Assembly: GCF_024448715.1 (NCBI RefSeq)
Contig: NZ_JAMOHZ010000007.1
Span: 186,001-250,000, forward strand
DNA: 64,000 bases
Direction of reading: 5' to 3'
DNA from: Stutzerimonas stutzeri
GTDB lineage: Bacteria; Pseudomonadota; Gammaproteobacteria; Pseudomonadales; Pseudomonadaceae
Positions 26,784-35,778 of the stretch are shown piece by piece. Both the position numbers and the translations under genes were made by a program. Under the pieces are notes generated by a model, which was not told the origin of the DNA, did not search any database, and saw only the letters and a list, made by a program, of their open reading frames with translations. Numbering within the stretch: position 1 is the stretch's first letter; each line of letters starts with the position of its first letter.

Positions 26784-28254
26784 CCTTGCCGCCCGACGGA
26801 GGCTGACGATGTGGCCGTCCCACCATTACTCCCTCAGTACGCTCCAGACGCTCAGCGATCTTGAACCCCGCCGCTCCCAAGGTGAACTCGTAGACATGGG
26901 GATCAAAATCGCTCTCACGCATTTTCAGAATCCCCAGGGTCCGATAGAGTCGCGATTCGAGTTCGGCATATCTCAGCAGCACGATATTTTCAGCAATCGC
27001 CGATACAGCAGCGAACTGCAGGCCATGTTCCCCTCCGACGATTTCCGCCAGTTCGGCGGTGAACATCGTGGTTACGCCTTCGCTGCGAAGGATGGCGGTC
27101 AGCGCGCTGAAATATCGGCCGAGCTGCTGGGGACTGACCACGGTCTGTTTGAACGCATCGATCCCGTCGATGAACAGGCGCTTGACGCCTCGGCGCCGAA
27201 CCGCGTTGAGGATCTCTTCCGCCAACTGGTCCTGCAACAATTCTGTTGGAGCGTGATGGATAACCTCTACCACGCCGCTGTCGACCATCGCTTCCAGCTT
27301 CAGGCCCAGCGCGCTGGCGCGACGTCGTAGGCGGTGCGCATCTTCATAGAAACCAAAGAAGAGGCCCGGTTCTTCTTCGGTGCTCTGGCAGATGAAGCTA
27401 AGGCCCAGCGTCGTTTTGCCTACACCCGTGGGGCCGACCAACAGTGTCGTCGATGAGAAAGGGATGCCACCGCGGATAATCTGATCAAGGCCACTGGAGC
27501 CGGTACCCAGCCGCTGATCACGCATCGGTGCGGATTCCAGCGCGCCGGTGACCGCCTCAAGACGCGGAAACACCCGATAGCCGTCACCGGTGATCGAAGT
27601 CATGTGCCGGCCGGAAATGAAATCGCTCCCTCGAAACTTGCGCACTTGCAGATAGCGGAAGGTCCGAAACTGGTCCTCGTCGCTGCCCAGATGTAACCAG
27701 CCGTCGACCATGGTGAATTCCGGACTACCGGAATCACGCTTGCTGTTGGTCAACAGTAATATCGTGCAGCCGACAACATCGGCATAGACCGATAGGTCGT
27801 TGATGAATTCTCGGAACGCCCGTTCCGACTCGGCGTTTTCTTCCAGCGCGAACAGACCATCGATGACGATGAGCGATGCCTGCTGGCGCTTCCCGTTGCG
27901 TGTCAGATATCGAAGGATACCTTCCAGACCGTCCGCACGAAGGATATCGAAGGCGCTTTCGTAGACCACCGATGTGCCTGCGTACTGGTTATCCATGAAC
28001 GCCATATTCTGCAAATGGCGCAGCAAGCGATGATGAGTCTCGGCCAGCAGCGTCACATACAGCGAGCGCTCTCCACGAGCCGCCCAGCTGTAGCAGATCT
28101 GGTTGGCCAGAATCGTCTTGCCCTCGCCTGGACCACCCTGGACGATATACACCGCCCGCGGTAGCAGACCACCCATGAGCACAGCATCCAACCCCGGTAC
28201 GCCGGTAGGAACATGGGCCGGTCCCGTTTGCGAGGAGGTATAGGTATCGGTCAC
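26776..28254 (-). CDS. double-domain KaiC-like RecA ATPase
   Basis: A 492-residue protein with two KaiC/RadA-type RecA domains. Walker A motifs are GGPGEGKT (near residue 40) and GPTGVGKT (near 270); Walker B-like strands are SLIVIDGL and RLFIDGID. The catalytic acidic position is a single Glu in domain 1 (LLAETHH) and Glu-Asp in domain 2 (GFYEDAHR), where cyanobacterial KaiC has two Glu. No KaiA or KaiB is nearby. Such proteins in non-cyanobacteria are usually signalling ATPases paired with two-component proteins, which fits the downstream REC protein. The partner kinase is not in the window. Confidence 0.88.
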   Translation of the reverse strand: MTDTYTSSQTGPAHVPTGVPGLDAVLMGGLLPRAVYIVQGGPGEGKTILANQICYSWAARGERSLYVTLLAETHHRLLRHLQNMAFMDNQYAGTSVVYESAFDILRADGLEGILRYLTRNGKRQQASLIVIDGLFALEENAESERAFREFINDLSVYADVVGCTILLLTNSKRDSGSPEFTMVDGWLHLGSDEDQFRTFRYLQVRKFRGSDFISGRHMTSITGDGYRVFPRLEAVTGALESAPMRDQRLGTGSSGLDQIIRGGIPFSSTTLLVGPTGVGKTTLGLSFICQSTEEEPGLFFGFYEDAHRLRRRASALGLKLEAMVDSGVVEVIHHAPTELLQDQLAEEILNAVRRRGVKRLFIDGIDAFKQTVVSPQQLGRYFSALTAILRSEGVTTMFTAELAEIVGGEHGLQFAAVSAIAENIVLLRYAELESRLYRTLGILKMRESDFDPHVYEFTLGAAGFKIAERLERTEGVMVGRPHRQPPSGGKDV

Positions 28255-28541
28255 AGCAGCTATCCGTTCAAATCAGTGGGCGCATACTAGCAAAGGGGCT
28301 TCACCATTCGTTGCTTTGCCTACGTTGGTCACTCTCCGCGGATGTGCGTTCAAAGCACATGCGGCGAAGGGTTCAGCTCAACAATTCAGGCCTCTTTATC
28401 TGTTCCTCCTTTCGCTACGGCCAGACCAAGACTGCCCTCGCTAGAGCGTCCCGTTTGCGCCCACCATCGTTTGAACTGGAGCCAGGCGACTAAACGACCT
28501 ACCATGCGCGGCGAATTCATGCCTAATAACAACCAGAATTT

Positions 28542-30146
28542 ATGCCATTTGCCCCTCTGCTTCGCGTAGACCTGCGGCGGCTGATTGTGCTGCTGGCGAT
28601 ACTCAGCGGGTTGATCACGCTGGGCATCAGCTTTTATGCAAGCTACCAGGTACAGCGCGAATCGCTGATCGATAGCACGCTCGAGGCCAATCGCGCCTAC
28701 GCGGCGAAGCTCGCCGACAGTACCGATCGATTCTTCCGATCGGCTCAGCAACAGCTGGCCTTCAGCGCAGGGGTTATCGCCGAACGATTCGCCAACGATG
28801 CCGCGCTGCGCGCCGAAACCAGACGCCTGCGATTACAGACGGATAGTTTCAACTCGATCGTAATAACCAGCGCACAAGGCGTCGTGCGGGCAACCTCGCC
28901 CAATGCGAGCCAATTGCTCGATCAGCAACTCGATTCGCCGGGAGCGCTCGAAGCGCTGCGCGAACGGCGAGCGTTGATCAGCAAGCCCTACATTGCAGCG
29001 ACCGGCAAGCTGGTAGTGGTGATATCGCAGCCGATCTTCAGTGAGAACGGCAGTTACCTGGGTTACGTGGGCGGCACTATTTACCTGACGGAAAAAAGCA
29101 TTCTCAACAGCCTGCTCGGCGCGCACTACTACCAGGATGGTTCGTACCTGTACGCGGTGGATCAGAATCGGCGGCTGCTCTATCACCCGGACCCCGAGCG
29201 GCTCGGTACCGTGGTGGGCGACAACGAGGTCATTGACCGCGTAATCGCCGGTGAGTCGGGCAGCCAACGCGTAATCAACAGCCAGGGCCGCGACATGTTG
29301 GCCGGTTACGCGGCCCTGCCAACAGCCGGTTGGGGCATCATTGCGCAACGTCCCACGGCAGCGACTCTGCACCCCCTCGACGGCCTGATGTTGAAGGTCC
29401 TGCGCCAGACCGCCCCCCTCGCCCTGCTGACTTTTTTTGGCGTGTGGTGGCTTTCACGATTGATCGCCCGCCCGCTCTGGCAGCTGGCAAAAAGCGCAAG
29501 CGAGATGGACGCAACCAACAGCGCCGAACGAATCCAGAATATCCGCTCCTGGTATTTCGAGGCCGCTCAGCTCAAACGTGCCATGCAGCTGGGCATCAGC
29601 CTGCTGCACCAGCGTATCGGCAAGCTCAATCTCGATGCCCAGACCGATCCGTTGACCGGCCTGCATAACCGGCGCGGCCTCACGCTTGCCCTGGATACCC
29701 TGCGCGCCGAAGGCCGCTCGTTCGCCGTCGTCGCCCTGGATATCGATCACTTCAAACGCATCAACGACAGTTACGGCCACGACGCGGGGGATCAGGTCAT
29801 TCGACATTTGGCACAGCTAATGACCGCCTGCTCGCGGGGCGCCGACACGCTATGCCGAAGTGGCGGCGAAGAGTTTCTGATGCTATTGCCGGACACAAAT
29901 CTCGAATCGGCAACGCTGGTTGCCGAGCGGCTGCGCCAATGCGTCGAACAGGATGAGATTTCGCAGGTGGGCCACCTCACCATTTCTCTGGGCATTGCGC
30001 TCTGGCCGCTGCACGCCGACAGCATGGAGGGCGTCCTCAAGCTTGCCGATGGCGCTCTGTACAAGGCAAAGCAGCAAGGCCGCAATCGCTCGCAAATCGC
30101 CGAGTTGGATCAGCACACGCCGGAGAATTTCTCCCACAGCGGCTAA
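28542..30146 (+). CDS. membrane diguanylate cyclase with dCACHE sensor
   Basis: A 534-residue inner-membrane protein: helix (about 13-32), periplasmic double-CACHE ligand-binding domain (about 35-280), second helix (about 290-310), a HAMP-like linker with coiled coil, then GGDEF (about 365-525). The active site reads SGGEEF, and RGAD upstream at the right spacing is an I-site. No EAL domain is present, so it should make c-di-GMP in response to a periplasmic ligand. The ATG at 28542 has no strong ribosome site. It lies between the EPS region and rimO, so a link to EPS control is possible. The 287-base gap before it (28255-28541) shows no gene. Confidence 0.92.
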   Translation: MPFAPLLRVDLRRLIVLLAILSGLITLGISFYASYQVQRESLIDSTLEANRAYAAKLADSTDRFFRSAQQQLAFSAGVIAERFANDAALRAETRRLRLQTDSFNSIVITSAQGVVRATSPNASQLLDQQLDSPGALEALRERRALISKPYIAATGKLVVVISQPIFSENGSYLGYVGGTIYLTEKSILNSLLGAHYYQDGSYLYAVDQNRRLLYHPDPERLGTVVGDNEVIDRVIAGESGSQRVINSQGRDMLAGYAALPTAGWGIIAQRPTAATLHPLDGLMLKVLRQTAPLALLTFFGVWWLSRLIARPLWQLAKSASEMDATNSAERIQNIRSWYFEAAQLKRAMQLGISLLHQRIGKLNLDAQTDPLTGLHNRRGLTLALDTLRAEGRSFAVVALDIDHFKRINDSYGHDAGDQVIRHLAQLMTACSRGADTLCRSGGEEFLMLLPDTNLESATLVAERLRQCVEQDEISQVGHLTISLGIALWPLHADSMEGVLKLADGALYKAKQQGRNRSQIAELDQHTPENFSHSG

Positions 30147-30157
30147 GCCGCTTTGCT
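30138..30157 (+). terminator. possible terminator overlapping the cyclase stop codon
   Basis: AGCGGC / GCCGCT form a 6-bp stem whose loop is the TAA stop itself, followed by TTGCT. Short and weak. Confidence 0.35.
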
Positions 30158-30255
30158 CCTATCCATGTGAGTACCGCTTGGCATCCGAAATCCGAAAGAA
30201 GCATAAATAGCTGTATACACGCGCGCCTTTTTACGTGGTGTCCTGAGGTTACGCG

Positions 30256-30303
30256 ATGAGCAAAACACCTACCGTCGGATTTGTTTCACTTGGCTGTCCA
30301 TAG
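30256..30303 (+). pseudogene. truncated 5' end of rimO (displaced original start)
   Basis: Fifteen codons reading [15 protein letters not shown] followed at once by TAG. They match the first residues of the intact rimO at 33148 ([16 protein letters not shown]). The upstream bases also match: ATAGCTGTATAC is present before both starts. This is the original 5' end left behind when the 2.9-kb element inserted. It may still be transcribed but encodes only a short peptide. Confidence 0.85.
30286..30299 (+). other. left attachment core in rimO
   Basis: TCACTTGGCTGTCC, identical to 33181-33194. It encodes the S-L-G-C-P turn holding the first Fe-S cysteine of RimO, a strongly conserved coding segment and hence a dependable integration target. 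Confidence 0.75.
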
Positions 30304-30411
30304 CGCACGTTATCTAAACCAAAAAAAGCCCGGCTTCACTTGAATTGTCCGACTTCTTTACCTATCGATTACTTCCCCTAGCACAAGAGCATCGCTATTA
30401 GTGAGGTGATT

Positions 30412-31455
30412 CTAAAGTACCTGTGCACCATTGAGCAGCTCTACATGCCACTCTGTTTGCCCGCTGGGTAAAGTTGCCCGGATATGGCCCACTCCTGTAT
30501 CTATCACAGATATCTCCTTGACCGTTGCATCAATCATCTTTAAAACAGACTTCGACCTGTTAACTGTTCTACCGGATCTCACTATTCGTGTCGTGTAAGT
30601 TTTATCAGACAGCGAGCTAATCCGATCAATATCTTCCTTCTTCGGCAATTTATAACCGCGATTATAAGGAGTGAGAATAGAAATTGGCTTCTCTACCAAC
30701 ATCTTCTCCCAAACCCCATCATGATGCCCATTACTAGAGCCATGATGAGGAATTTTGAATAACGAAGATTTATCAGTAGGGCGCCCGCACGAAGCTAATA
30801 TTGAAGTCCATCCACGATGAGTTTCTTCTAAATCTGCACCCAACAGTACAGAATGATCCCCGTACTTCACTAGCAAAGCCACAGCCGTTTCGTTGGAATA
30901 GATACTTGGAAGCCGTTTTCTCGATTCTCCTTTCTTGGGCATGTTATCCGCTACAAAACCCATAAATCTATCCAAACACTCATCAGAAGGAGACAATGAC
31001 CATATCTCTATTGGCGAGCCATCTAATGCCGAACATTGATATAGCCTTCTATCCGGCTCTGCCTTTGTTACAATCTGGCCGCGCTGACTCAATACTTTTA
31101 ATATCTGAATCATCTCCTTACCGCCAGAACTGAACTTATCAGTTACTTGAGCTTGACTATAGGCGGAAAGAAACGCAACAAATTCTTTATTAGTGAACAC
31201 ATGGCTCATGCAAAATTTTGCCTTAGTGCACACCTCTACAATCTTAGAAAGACCTCTAACATGATCATCATGCCAATGGGTAACAACCACCATTATAACT
31301 TGATCTACGCTTACACCAATGCTCTTCAGATAAGATAACGCGGCCGGCTCGCCGTAGTTATCATGACATGAATCAACGATAACCCATTTATCTTTATCGA
31401 TCCGAACCAATACGCACTCGCCATATCCTGGACCAAAAAGGCTGACCTCAAACAT
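30412..31455 (-). CDS. metallo-beta-lactamase-fold hydrolase, ComEC-like
   Basis: A 347-residue soluble MBL-fold protein, third gene of the island operon. Metal ligands are visible: THWHDDH (about 58-64), the Asp of LLGADLEETHRGW, and the His of KIPHHGSSNG, a pattern shared with the C-terminal nuclease domain of ComEC/Rec2. The domain fills the first 260 residues or so; the last 80 are unassigned. No signal peptide, so cytoplasmic. Such stand-alone proteins are frequent cargo in defence-like cassettes and could hydrolyse nucleic acid or a nucleotide signal. It begins 19 bases after the 184-residue protein gene. AT-rich codon use marks it as acquired. Confidence 0.85.
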   Translation of the reverse strand: MFEVSLFGPGYGECVLVRIDKDKWVIVDSCHDNYGEPAALSYLKSIGVSVDQVIMVVVTHWHDDHVRGLSKIVEVCTKAKFCMSHVFTNKEFVAFLSAYSQAQVTDKFSSGGKEMIQILKVLSQRGQIVTKAEPDRRLYQCSALDGSPIEIWSLSPSDECLDRFMGFVADNMPKKGESRKRLPSIYSNETAVALLVKYGDHSVLLGADLEETHRGWTSILASCGRPTDKSSLFKIPHHGSSNGHHDGVWEKMLVEKPISILTPYNRGYKLPKKEDIDRISSLSDKTYTTRIVRSGRTVNRSKSVLKMIDATVKEISVIDTGVGHIRATLPSGQTEWHVELLNGAQVL

Positions 31456-31474
31456 AAACGCGCTTAAAACCTTA

Positions 31475-32029
31475 TCAAGCCCATTGAAGCCCGGATAAAA
31501 TGTCCTCCGCCTCTTCCTGACTTTTCGCTAAATCTTTAGAGTTCCACGCGGGCATACGTCTAAAAACCAAGCTAGAAAGCCTACTTTTCGTCCCGCCCTT
31601 CTGCCGCTGATAACCAATTGACCATCGAAATATGGCGCCTTCCTTAACAAGATCACGGTATATCTCGGAGACTTCATCTACATCAAACACCGCCTGCTCT
31701 TCAAGCCCAGGGCGCGATAAATCCTGCAGAAGAGCCGTAATCTGCCCTTCATAGATGGACAGAACACAACCTTCCCATTCTTGCTCCGCTATAAACGAGC
31801 TTTCAAAGTTCAGAATACGCCGCTGATGGGTGGAGACAGCGTCGCTAAACAAACTATCATAGCGCAGCCTTGCATCAATTTCTCGACTCGCCCCTGAACT
31901 CTCCGGCGCTGATCTACTTATCAATTGCCTATGAAAACCAGAAGGAGCCAAAGTATTGGAGTCACCTATGATTTTAATATCATTGCTTGTGGTATCTAGG
32001 GAAGCCACTCCGACGAACTCACCCATCAT
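31475..32029 (-). CDS. island protein of unknown function, 184 residues
   Basis: Middle gene of the island operon. I recognise no family. The protein is soluble with no signal or membrane segment. The C-terminal half holds a likely folded region (VDEVSEIYRDLVKEGAIFRWSIGY, then basic QRQKGGTKSRLSSLVFRR). The N-terminal half is Ser-rich (about residues 30-55). Its ATG overlaps the stop of the 229-residue protein by four bases, so the two are likely translationally coupled and functionally linked. Confidence 0.75.
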   Translation of the reverse strand: MMGEFVGVASLDTTSNDIKIIGDSNTLAPSGFHRQLISRSAPESSGASREIDARLRYDSLFSDAVSTHQRRILNFESSFIAEQEWEGCVLSIYEGQITALLQDLSRPGLEEQAVFDVDEVSEIYRDLVKEGAIFRWSIGYQRQKGGTKSRLSSLVFRRMPAWNSKDLAKSQEEAEDILSGLQWA

Positions 32030-32715
32030 ATACTCCTCCCTACGATGTCCACTCCAACGACACGGGCGTCCGATATTGAACGCTCAAACTCACCCGCTAA
32101 TAAACCTTCAACTATTGAAGCCCCACCTTCCTTTTCTTCACCAAATGCGTAGTGGTCGTTGACATGCACATTTACCCCATATGGCTTTAGAAGATTTGAG
32201 CCTCTAATCGCCACGTCAACATACTGATTATATTTATTCTCAAGTCCTTCACTTCGGCGCATAGCAATCGAAATCAGCCCATTACTTGGAGCAGTATGGT
32301 CGACATTAAACAAATCCTTTCCCCACCCCCCCCATGGCTCACGGGGAGCAAGACTCGTCCCTAGCTTTTCTCTCTGCGCCGAAGTTACATTGAAATGCAA
32401 AGAAGTATTGATACCCAATGCCACACAAGAGCTTCCAGGCAATACATCAGCGAGCAACTTAGAAACGAGGTCTGAAATTCTTATCCAAGGGGATTGCGTA
32501 GTGCTTATTTGTAGCCTCTGCAAGTCAGCATAGAACTTACACCAACCGAAATCAATTTGAGAGACCTCCATTGTAGTCAAATTAACAGTGGCCTCTTCCG
32601 CTTCCTGCTGACTAACCAATTCATGGAATGCGAACCAATGAGGGGACATCAATCCTGGAGAGAAGCCTCCCACGATAACTATCGTCACTTCCTCTATATC
32701 AGGTGTAAGACTCAA
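32026..32715 (-). CDS. island protein of unknown function, about 229 residues
   Basis: First gene of the island operon. No family recognised. Soluble, with a patterned region PWGGWGKDLFNVDHT, LISIAMRRSEG, YVDVAIRGSN and GVNVHVNDHYAFG that looks like a compact beta-rich fold. The only in-frame start covering the whole frame is a TTG at 32715 with no convincing ribosome site, so the true N-terminus may differ. A competing short frame starts at an ATG ten bases upstream. Confidence 0.65.
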   Translation of the reverse strand: MSLTPDIEEVTIVIVGGFSPGLMSPHWFAFHELVSQQEAEEATVNLTTMEVSQIDFGWCKFYADLQRLQISTTQSPWIRISDLVSKLLADVLPGSSCVALGINTSLHFNVTSAQREKLGTSLAPREPWGGWGKDLFNVDHTAPSNGLISIAMRRSEGLENKYNQYVDVAIRGSNLLKPYGVNVHVNDHYAFGEEKEGGASIVEGLLAGEFERSISDARVVGVDIVGRSI

Positions 32716-33147
32716 CGTTGCTCATCCCAAGGCCGGTTGATCGGGGCTGGTTCCGCGCAGGTAAGGCACCCTCGAAACGCCATCGTTCTGCCTGCATAAG
32801 TGCTGAATATATGTTATTCCACACAGCAGCGTAAGGGCTAAGAAAGATTCCTGTGACGATGGTTCCCCCACGCCCACGTGGGCTACCGCGCCTCAGTGAA
32901 AACCTGACTTCACCTACACCCAACCTCCCACAATTGATCCAGCCGCGTCGTAAAGCTCTGACTCCGCATCTCACGTCGCATACCCCAGCCAGGCACGGTG
33001 GGTAGACCCCTCGCAGCACTAGTTCTCAGCATACTACAACTGACGGTCGGCACTACTACCGGCCGCCTGACGTGGATCAGAAAACCGCAGATAGCTGTAT
33101 ACTCGCGTGCTATTTTTTTCCATGCCGTATTGCCGAGGCGGTCTGCT
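32716..33147. other. gene-free region between island operon and rimO
   Basis: About 430 bases holding the divergent promoters of the island operon and the new rimO. Visible: a perfect 12-base palindrome GCCCACGTGGGC (32871-32882), a hairpin CGGTCGG / CCGGCCG (33044-33065), and ATAGCTGTATAC before rimO, which also precedes the rimO stub. No convincing gene. Confidence 0.6.
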
Positions 33148-34473
33148 ATGTCTAAGAAAGCTCCTAGTGTAGGGTTCGTGTCACTTGGCTGTCCCAAGGC
33201 AACGGTGGACTCCGAGCGCATCCTCACTCAGCTGCGCATGGAGGGCTATCAGATCGTGCCCACCTATCAGGACGCCGACGTGGTGGTGGTCAACACCTGT
33301 GGCTTCATCGACAGCGCCAAAGCCGAGTCGCTGGATGCCATCGGCGAAGCCATCGCCGAGAACGGCAAGGTCATCGTCACCGGCTGCATGGGCGTGGCCG
33401 AAGACAACATCCGCAATGTGCACCCCAGCGTGCTGGCGGTCACCGGTCCGCAGCAGTACGAGCAGGTGGTCAATGCGGTGCATGAAGTGGTGCCGCCGAA
33501 CATCGACCACGATCCCTTCGTCGATCTGGTTCCGCCGCAGGGCATCAAGCTGACCCCACGCCACTACGCCTACTTGAAAATTTCCGAAGGCTGCAACCAC
33601 AGCTGCAGCTTCTGCATCATCCCGTCCATGCGCGGCAAGCTGGTCAGCCGTCCGGTGGGCGACGTGCTGAGCGAAGCCGAGCGCTTGGTCAAGGCCGGTG
33701 TGAAGGAAATCCTGGTGATTTCCCAAGACACCAGCGCTTATGGCGTCGACGTAAAGTACAAAACCGATTTCTGGAACGGGCAGCCGGTCAAGACGCGCAT
33801 GCTGGAGCTCTGCCAGGCGCTGTCGAGCATGGGCGTGTGGGTGCGTCTGCATTACGTCTATCCGTACCCGAACGTCGACGACATCATCCCGCTGATGGCC
33901 GAAGGCAAGCTGCTGCCCTACCTGGATATTCCGTTCCAGCACGCTAGTCCAAAAGTGCTCAAGGCCATGAAGCGCCCGGCCTTCGAGGACAAGACCCTGG
34001 CACGGATCCAGAAATGGCGCGAGATCTGCCCGCAACTGACCATTCGCTCGACCTTCATCGTCGGTTTCCCCGGCGAGACCGAAGAAGACTTCCAATATCT
34101 GCTCGATTGGCTCACCGAAGCTCAGCTGGATCGCGTCGGCTGCTTCCAGTACTCCCCGGTCGAAGGTGCGCCGGCAGAGGCGATGGATCTTGAGCCAGTA
34201 CCGGACGACGTCAAGCAGGATCGCTGGGATCGCTTCATGGCGCACCAGCAAGCCATCAGCGCTGCCCGGTTGGAGCGCAAGATCAACCAGGAAATCGAAG
34301 TGCTGATCGATGAGGTCGATGAGGACGGCGCAATCGGCCGTTCCTATGCCGATGCGCCGGAAATCGATGGCATGGTCTACGTCGACAGCGACCGTTCGCT
34401 GCAGCCGGGCGACAAGGTCCGCGTTCGGGTAACCAATGCCGACGAGTACGATCTTTGGGCCGAAACGATCTGA
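33148..34473 (+). CDS. rimO: ribosomal protein S12 methylthiotransferase RimO
   Basis: A 441-residue radical-SAM enzyme that adds a methylthio group to an Asp of ribosomal protein S12. N-terminal MTTase domain with the three cluster cysteines ([26 protein letters not shown]), radical-SAM site CNHSCSFC (near residue 150), and a C-terminal TRAM domain (EIEVLIDEV to [14 protein letters not shown]). The first 11 codons are AT-rich and came with the inserted element; from codon 12 on codon use is GC-rich and native. The ATG at 33148 aligns with the family start. The protein seems intact, so the insertion is probably neutral for RimO. Confidence 0.96.
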   Translation: MSKKAPSVGFVSLGCPKATVDSERILTQLRMEGYQIVPTYQDADVVVVNTCGFIDSAKAESLDAIGEAIAENGKVIVTGCMGVAEDNIRNVHPSVLAVTGPQQYEQVVNAVHEVVPPNIDHDPFVDLVPPQGIKLTPRHYAYLKISEGCNHSCSFCIIPSMRGKLVSRPVGDVLSEAERLVKAGVKEILVISQDTSAYGVDVKYKTDFWNGQPVKTRMLELCQALSSMGVWVRLHYVYPYPNVDDIIPLMAEGKLLPYLDIPFQHASPKVLKAMKRPAFEDKTLARIQKWREICPQLTIRSTFIVGFPGETEEDFQYLLDWLTEAQLDRVGCFQYSPVEGAPAEAMDLEPVPDDVKQDRWDRFMAHQQAISAARLERKINQEIEVLIDEVDEDGAIGRSYADAPEIDGMVYVDSDRSLQPGDKVRVRVTNADEYDLWAETI

Positions 34474-34530
34474 TTCGGCATGCCTGCTGAAAAAAATCAG
34501 AGAAAACCCCGCAGCGACGGGGCTCAACTG

Positions 34531-34569
34531 AACAACGAACCCCGCTCATTGGCGGGGTTCGTTGTTTTT
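34531..34569 (+). terminator. rimO intrinsic terminator
   Basis: AACAACGAACCCCGC (34531-34545) pairs with its exact complement (34552-34566) around TCATTG and ends in TTTTT. A smaller hairpin CCCCG / CGGGG precedes it at 34507-34522. Confidence 0.92.
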
Positions 34570-34772
34570 GGGGCGGCCTGTTTTTCAGTGGGCGGGGTTG
34601 CCGCTTCGGAGAATGGTGTCGGTAATTTTGGTAGCCAGCAGCTTCCGCAGTGACTGAGCACACCGGTACGTATAGGTCGTGTCCAGACATGGCCAAATGA
34701 CTGCATCAAGTTGGCGCATTGTCGGGATGGTCAGGTTTTTTCTAGGGCAGGTTTACCGAACGGCGGCTCTAC

Positions 34773-34787
34773 GCTCCCTCAAGGTGC
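34773..34787 (+). promoter_or_regulatory. possible NtrC-type enhancer site upstream of tsx
   Basis: GCTCC-N5-GGTGC, one mismatch from the GCACC-N5-GGTGC dyad of NtrC sites. It is centred about 100 bases upstream of the predicted start from the -24/-12 promoter, a usual enhancer distance. The remaining 34570-34935 gap, AT-rich around 34805-34840, shows no gene. Confidence 0.4.
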
Positions 34788-34853
34788 GCCAATATCTTCA
34801 ATAACACGTTGATATACAAAATATTTATATATTTTCTAGAAGCTTGCCGGCAA

Positions 34854-34870
34854 CTGGCGCAGGTTTTGCT
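34854..34870 (+). promoter_or_regulatory. sigma-54 (-24/-12) promoter of tsx
   Basis: CTGGCGCAGGTTTTGCT: GG at -25/-24 (34856-34857) and GC at -13/-12 (34868-34869), exact spacing and near the TGGCAC-N5-TTGCW consensus. It lies 66 bases before the ATG. Confidence 0.72.
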
Positions 34871-34935
34871 TTGATCAGCCGTATCTGACCGTTTGGCCAG
34901 GAAATCAAAGCACATATCGCAACAGGAGCGCTTCC

Positions 34936-35733
34936 ATGAAATCCATTCTGACCACCGCAGCACTGGCGGGCAGCCTTATGATTGCAGGCCAAGTGGCCGC
35001 CGCACCGATGCTCTGGCAGAACAACAGCCTGACCTACCTCTACGGCAAGAACTTCTCCGTAGACAGTGCCGGCGGCAAAGAAGGCGATATCCAGCAAACC
35101 ATCACCTTCGAACATGCCAGCGGCTGGACTTGGGGAGACATGTTCCTGTTCGTCGACAACAAGTGGTACAACGGCATCTCCGGCAGCGATGGGCATACCT
35201 ACTACGGTGAATTCAGCCCGCGCTTGTCGTTGGGCAAGATCACCGGCGCCAACCTCTCATTTGGCCCTATTAAGGACGTGCTGATTTCGGCCACCTACGA
35301 ACGCGGCGAAGGCCGAAATCGCAATTACCTGCTCGGCCCGGCTGTGGACCTAAATGTGCCGGGTTTTGATCGCCTCGCCATCAATACTTACTACCGCAAG
35401 CCCGACGGCATCACTAACAAGCCGAGCGGCCAATGGCAGATCTCTCCGACGTGGGCGATCACGATTCCAGTCGGCAAATCCGACATTCTGTTCGATGGCT
35501 ATATCGACTGGGTGGTCAACGACAAGAAAAACGGCAACACGGAACTGAAGAAGAATTTCCACTTCAACCCGCAGGTGAAATACGACTTGGGCAAGGCGCT
35601 CGATTACACGCCGGGCAAGCTATACGTCGGTATCGAATACGACTACTGGTCGAACAAGTACGGCATTGAAGACAGTGACGCATTCAATACCGACAACAAC
35701 GTGACTAACTTCATCGTCAAAGCTCACTTCTGA
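34936..35733 (+). CDS. Tsx-like nucleoside-specific outer-membrane channel
   Basis: A 265-residue outer-membrane beta-barrel of the Tsx/OmpK family, which lets nucleosides diffuse into the periplasm. Signal peptide to about QVAAA (residue 23). The mature N-terminus (APMLWQNNSLTYLYGKNF), alternating strands (ITFEHASGWTWGDMFLFVDN) and a terminal F (NFIVKAHF) are family-typical. CAGGAGCG precedes the ATG. It is the outer gate for the purine and nucleoside transporters encoded downstream and shares their sigma-54-type promoter. Confidence 0.92.
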   Translation: MKSILTTAALAGSLMIAGQVAAAPMLWQNNSLTYLYGKNFSVDSAGGKEGDIQQTITFEHASGWTWGDMFLFVDNKWYNGISGSDGHTYYGEFSPRLSLGKITGANLSFGPIKDVLISATYERGEGRNRNYLLGPAVDLNVPGFDRLAINTYYRKPDGITNKPSGQWQISPTWAITIPVGKSDILFDGYIDWVVNDKKNGNTELKKNFHFNPQVKYDLGKALDYTPGKLYVGIEYDYWSNKYGIEDSDAFNTDNNVTNFIVKAHF

Positions 35734-35778
35734 TCCGCTGAACCGCCCGGCTCGCCTGGGCGGTCAGGCTACCTCCCA

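Larger units (their letters stand above)
30300..33194. mobile_element. 2.9-kb genomic insertion in rimO
   Basis: Segment bounded by the 14-base direct repeats at 30286-30299 and 33181-33194. It is visibly AT-richer than its flanks, with different codon use. It carries a three-gene minus-strand operon (32715 to 30412) and a replacement promoter and first 11 codons for rimO. No integrase, transposase or terminal inverted repeats are visible. It is therefore either mobilised in trans, or a remnant of a larger island that lost its recombinase. The layout, a new 5' end given to the target gene, resembles islands that insert at the 5' end of dusA. Confidence 0.75.

Noticed and set aside
30211..30224. 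CTGTATACACGCGC as a LexA box
   Set aside because: It lacks the second half ACAG at the right distance; better seen as part of the rimO promoter.
30304..30411. Integrase remnant or terminal inverted repeat at the left end of the island
   Set aside because: No coding frame, no inverted match with the right end; only a short AT-rich spacer is seen.
33181..34527. 448-codon minus-strand frame antisense to rimO
   Set aside because: A shadow of a GC3-rich conserved gene; rimO is unambiguous on the other strand.
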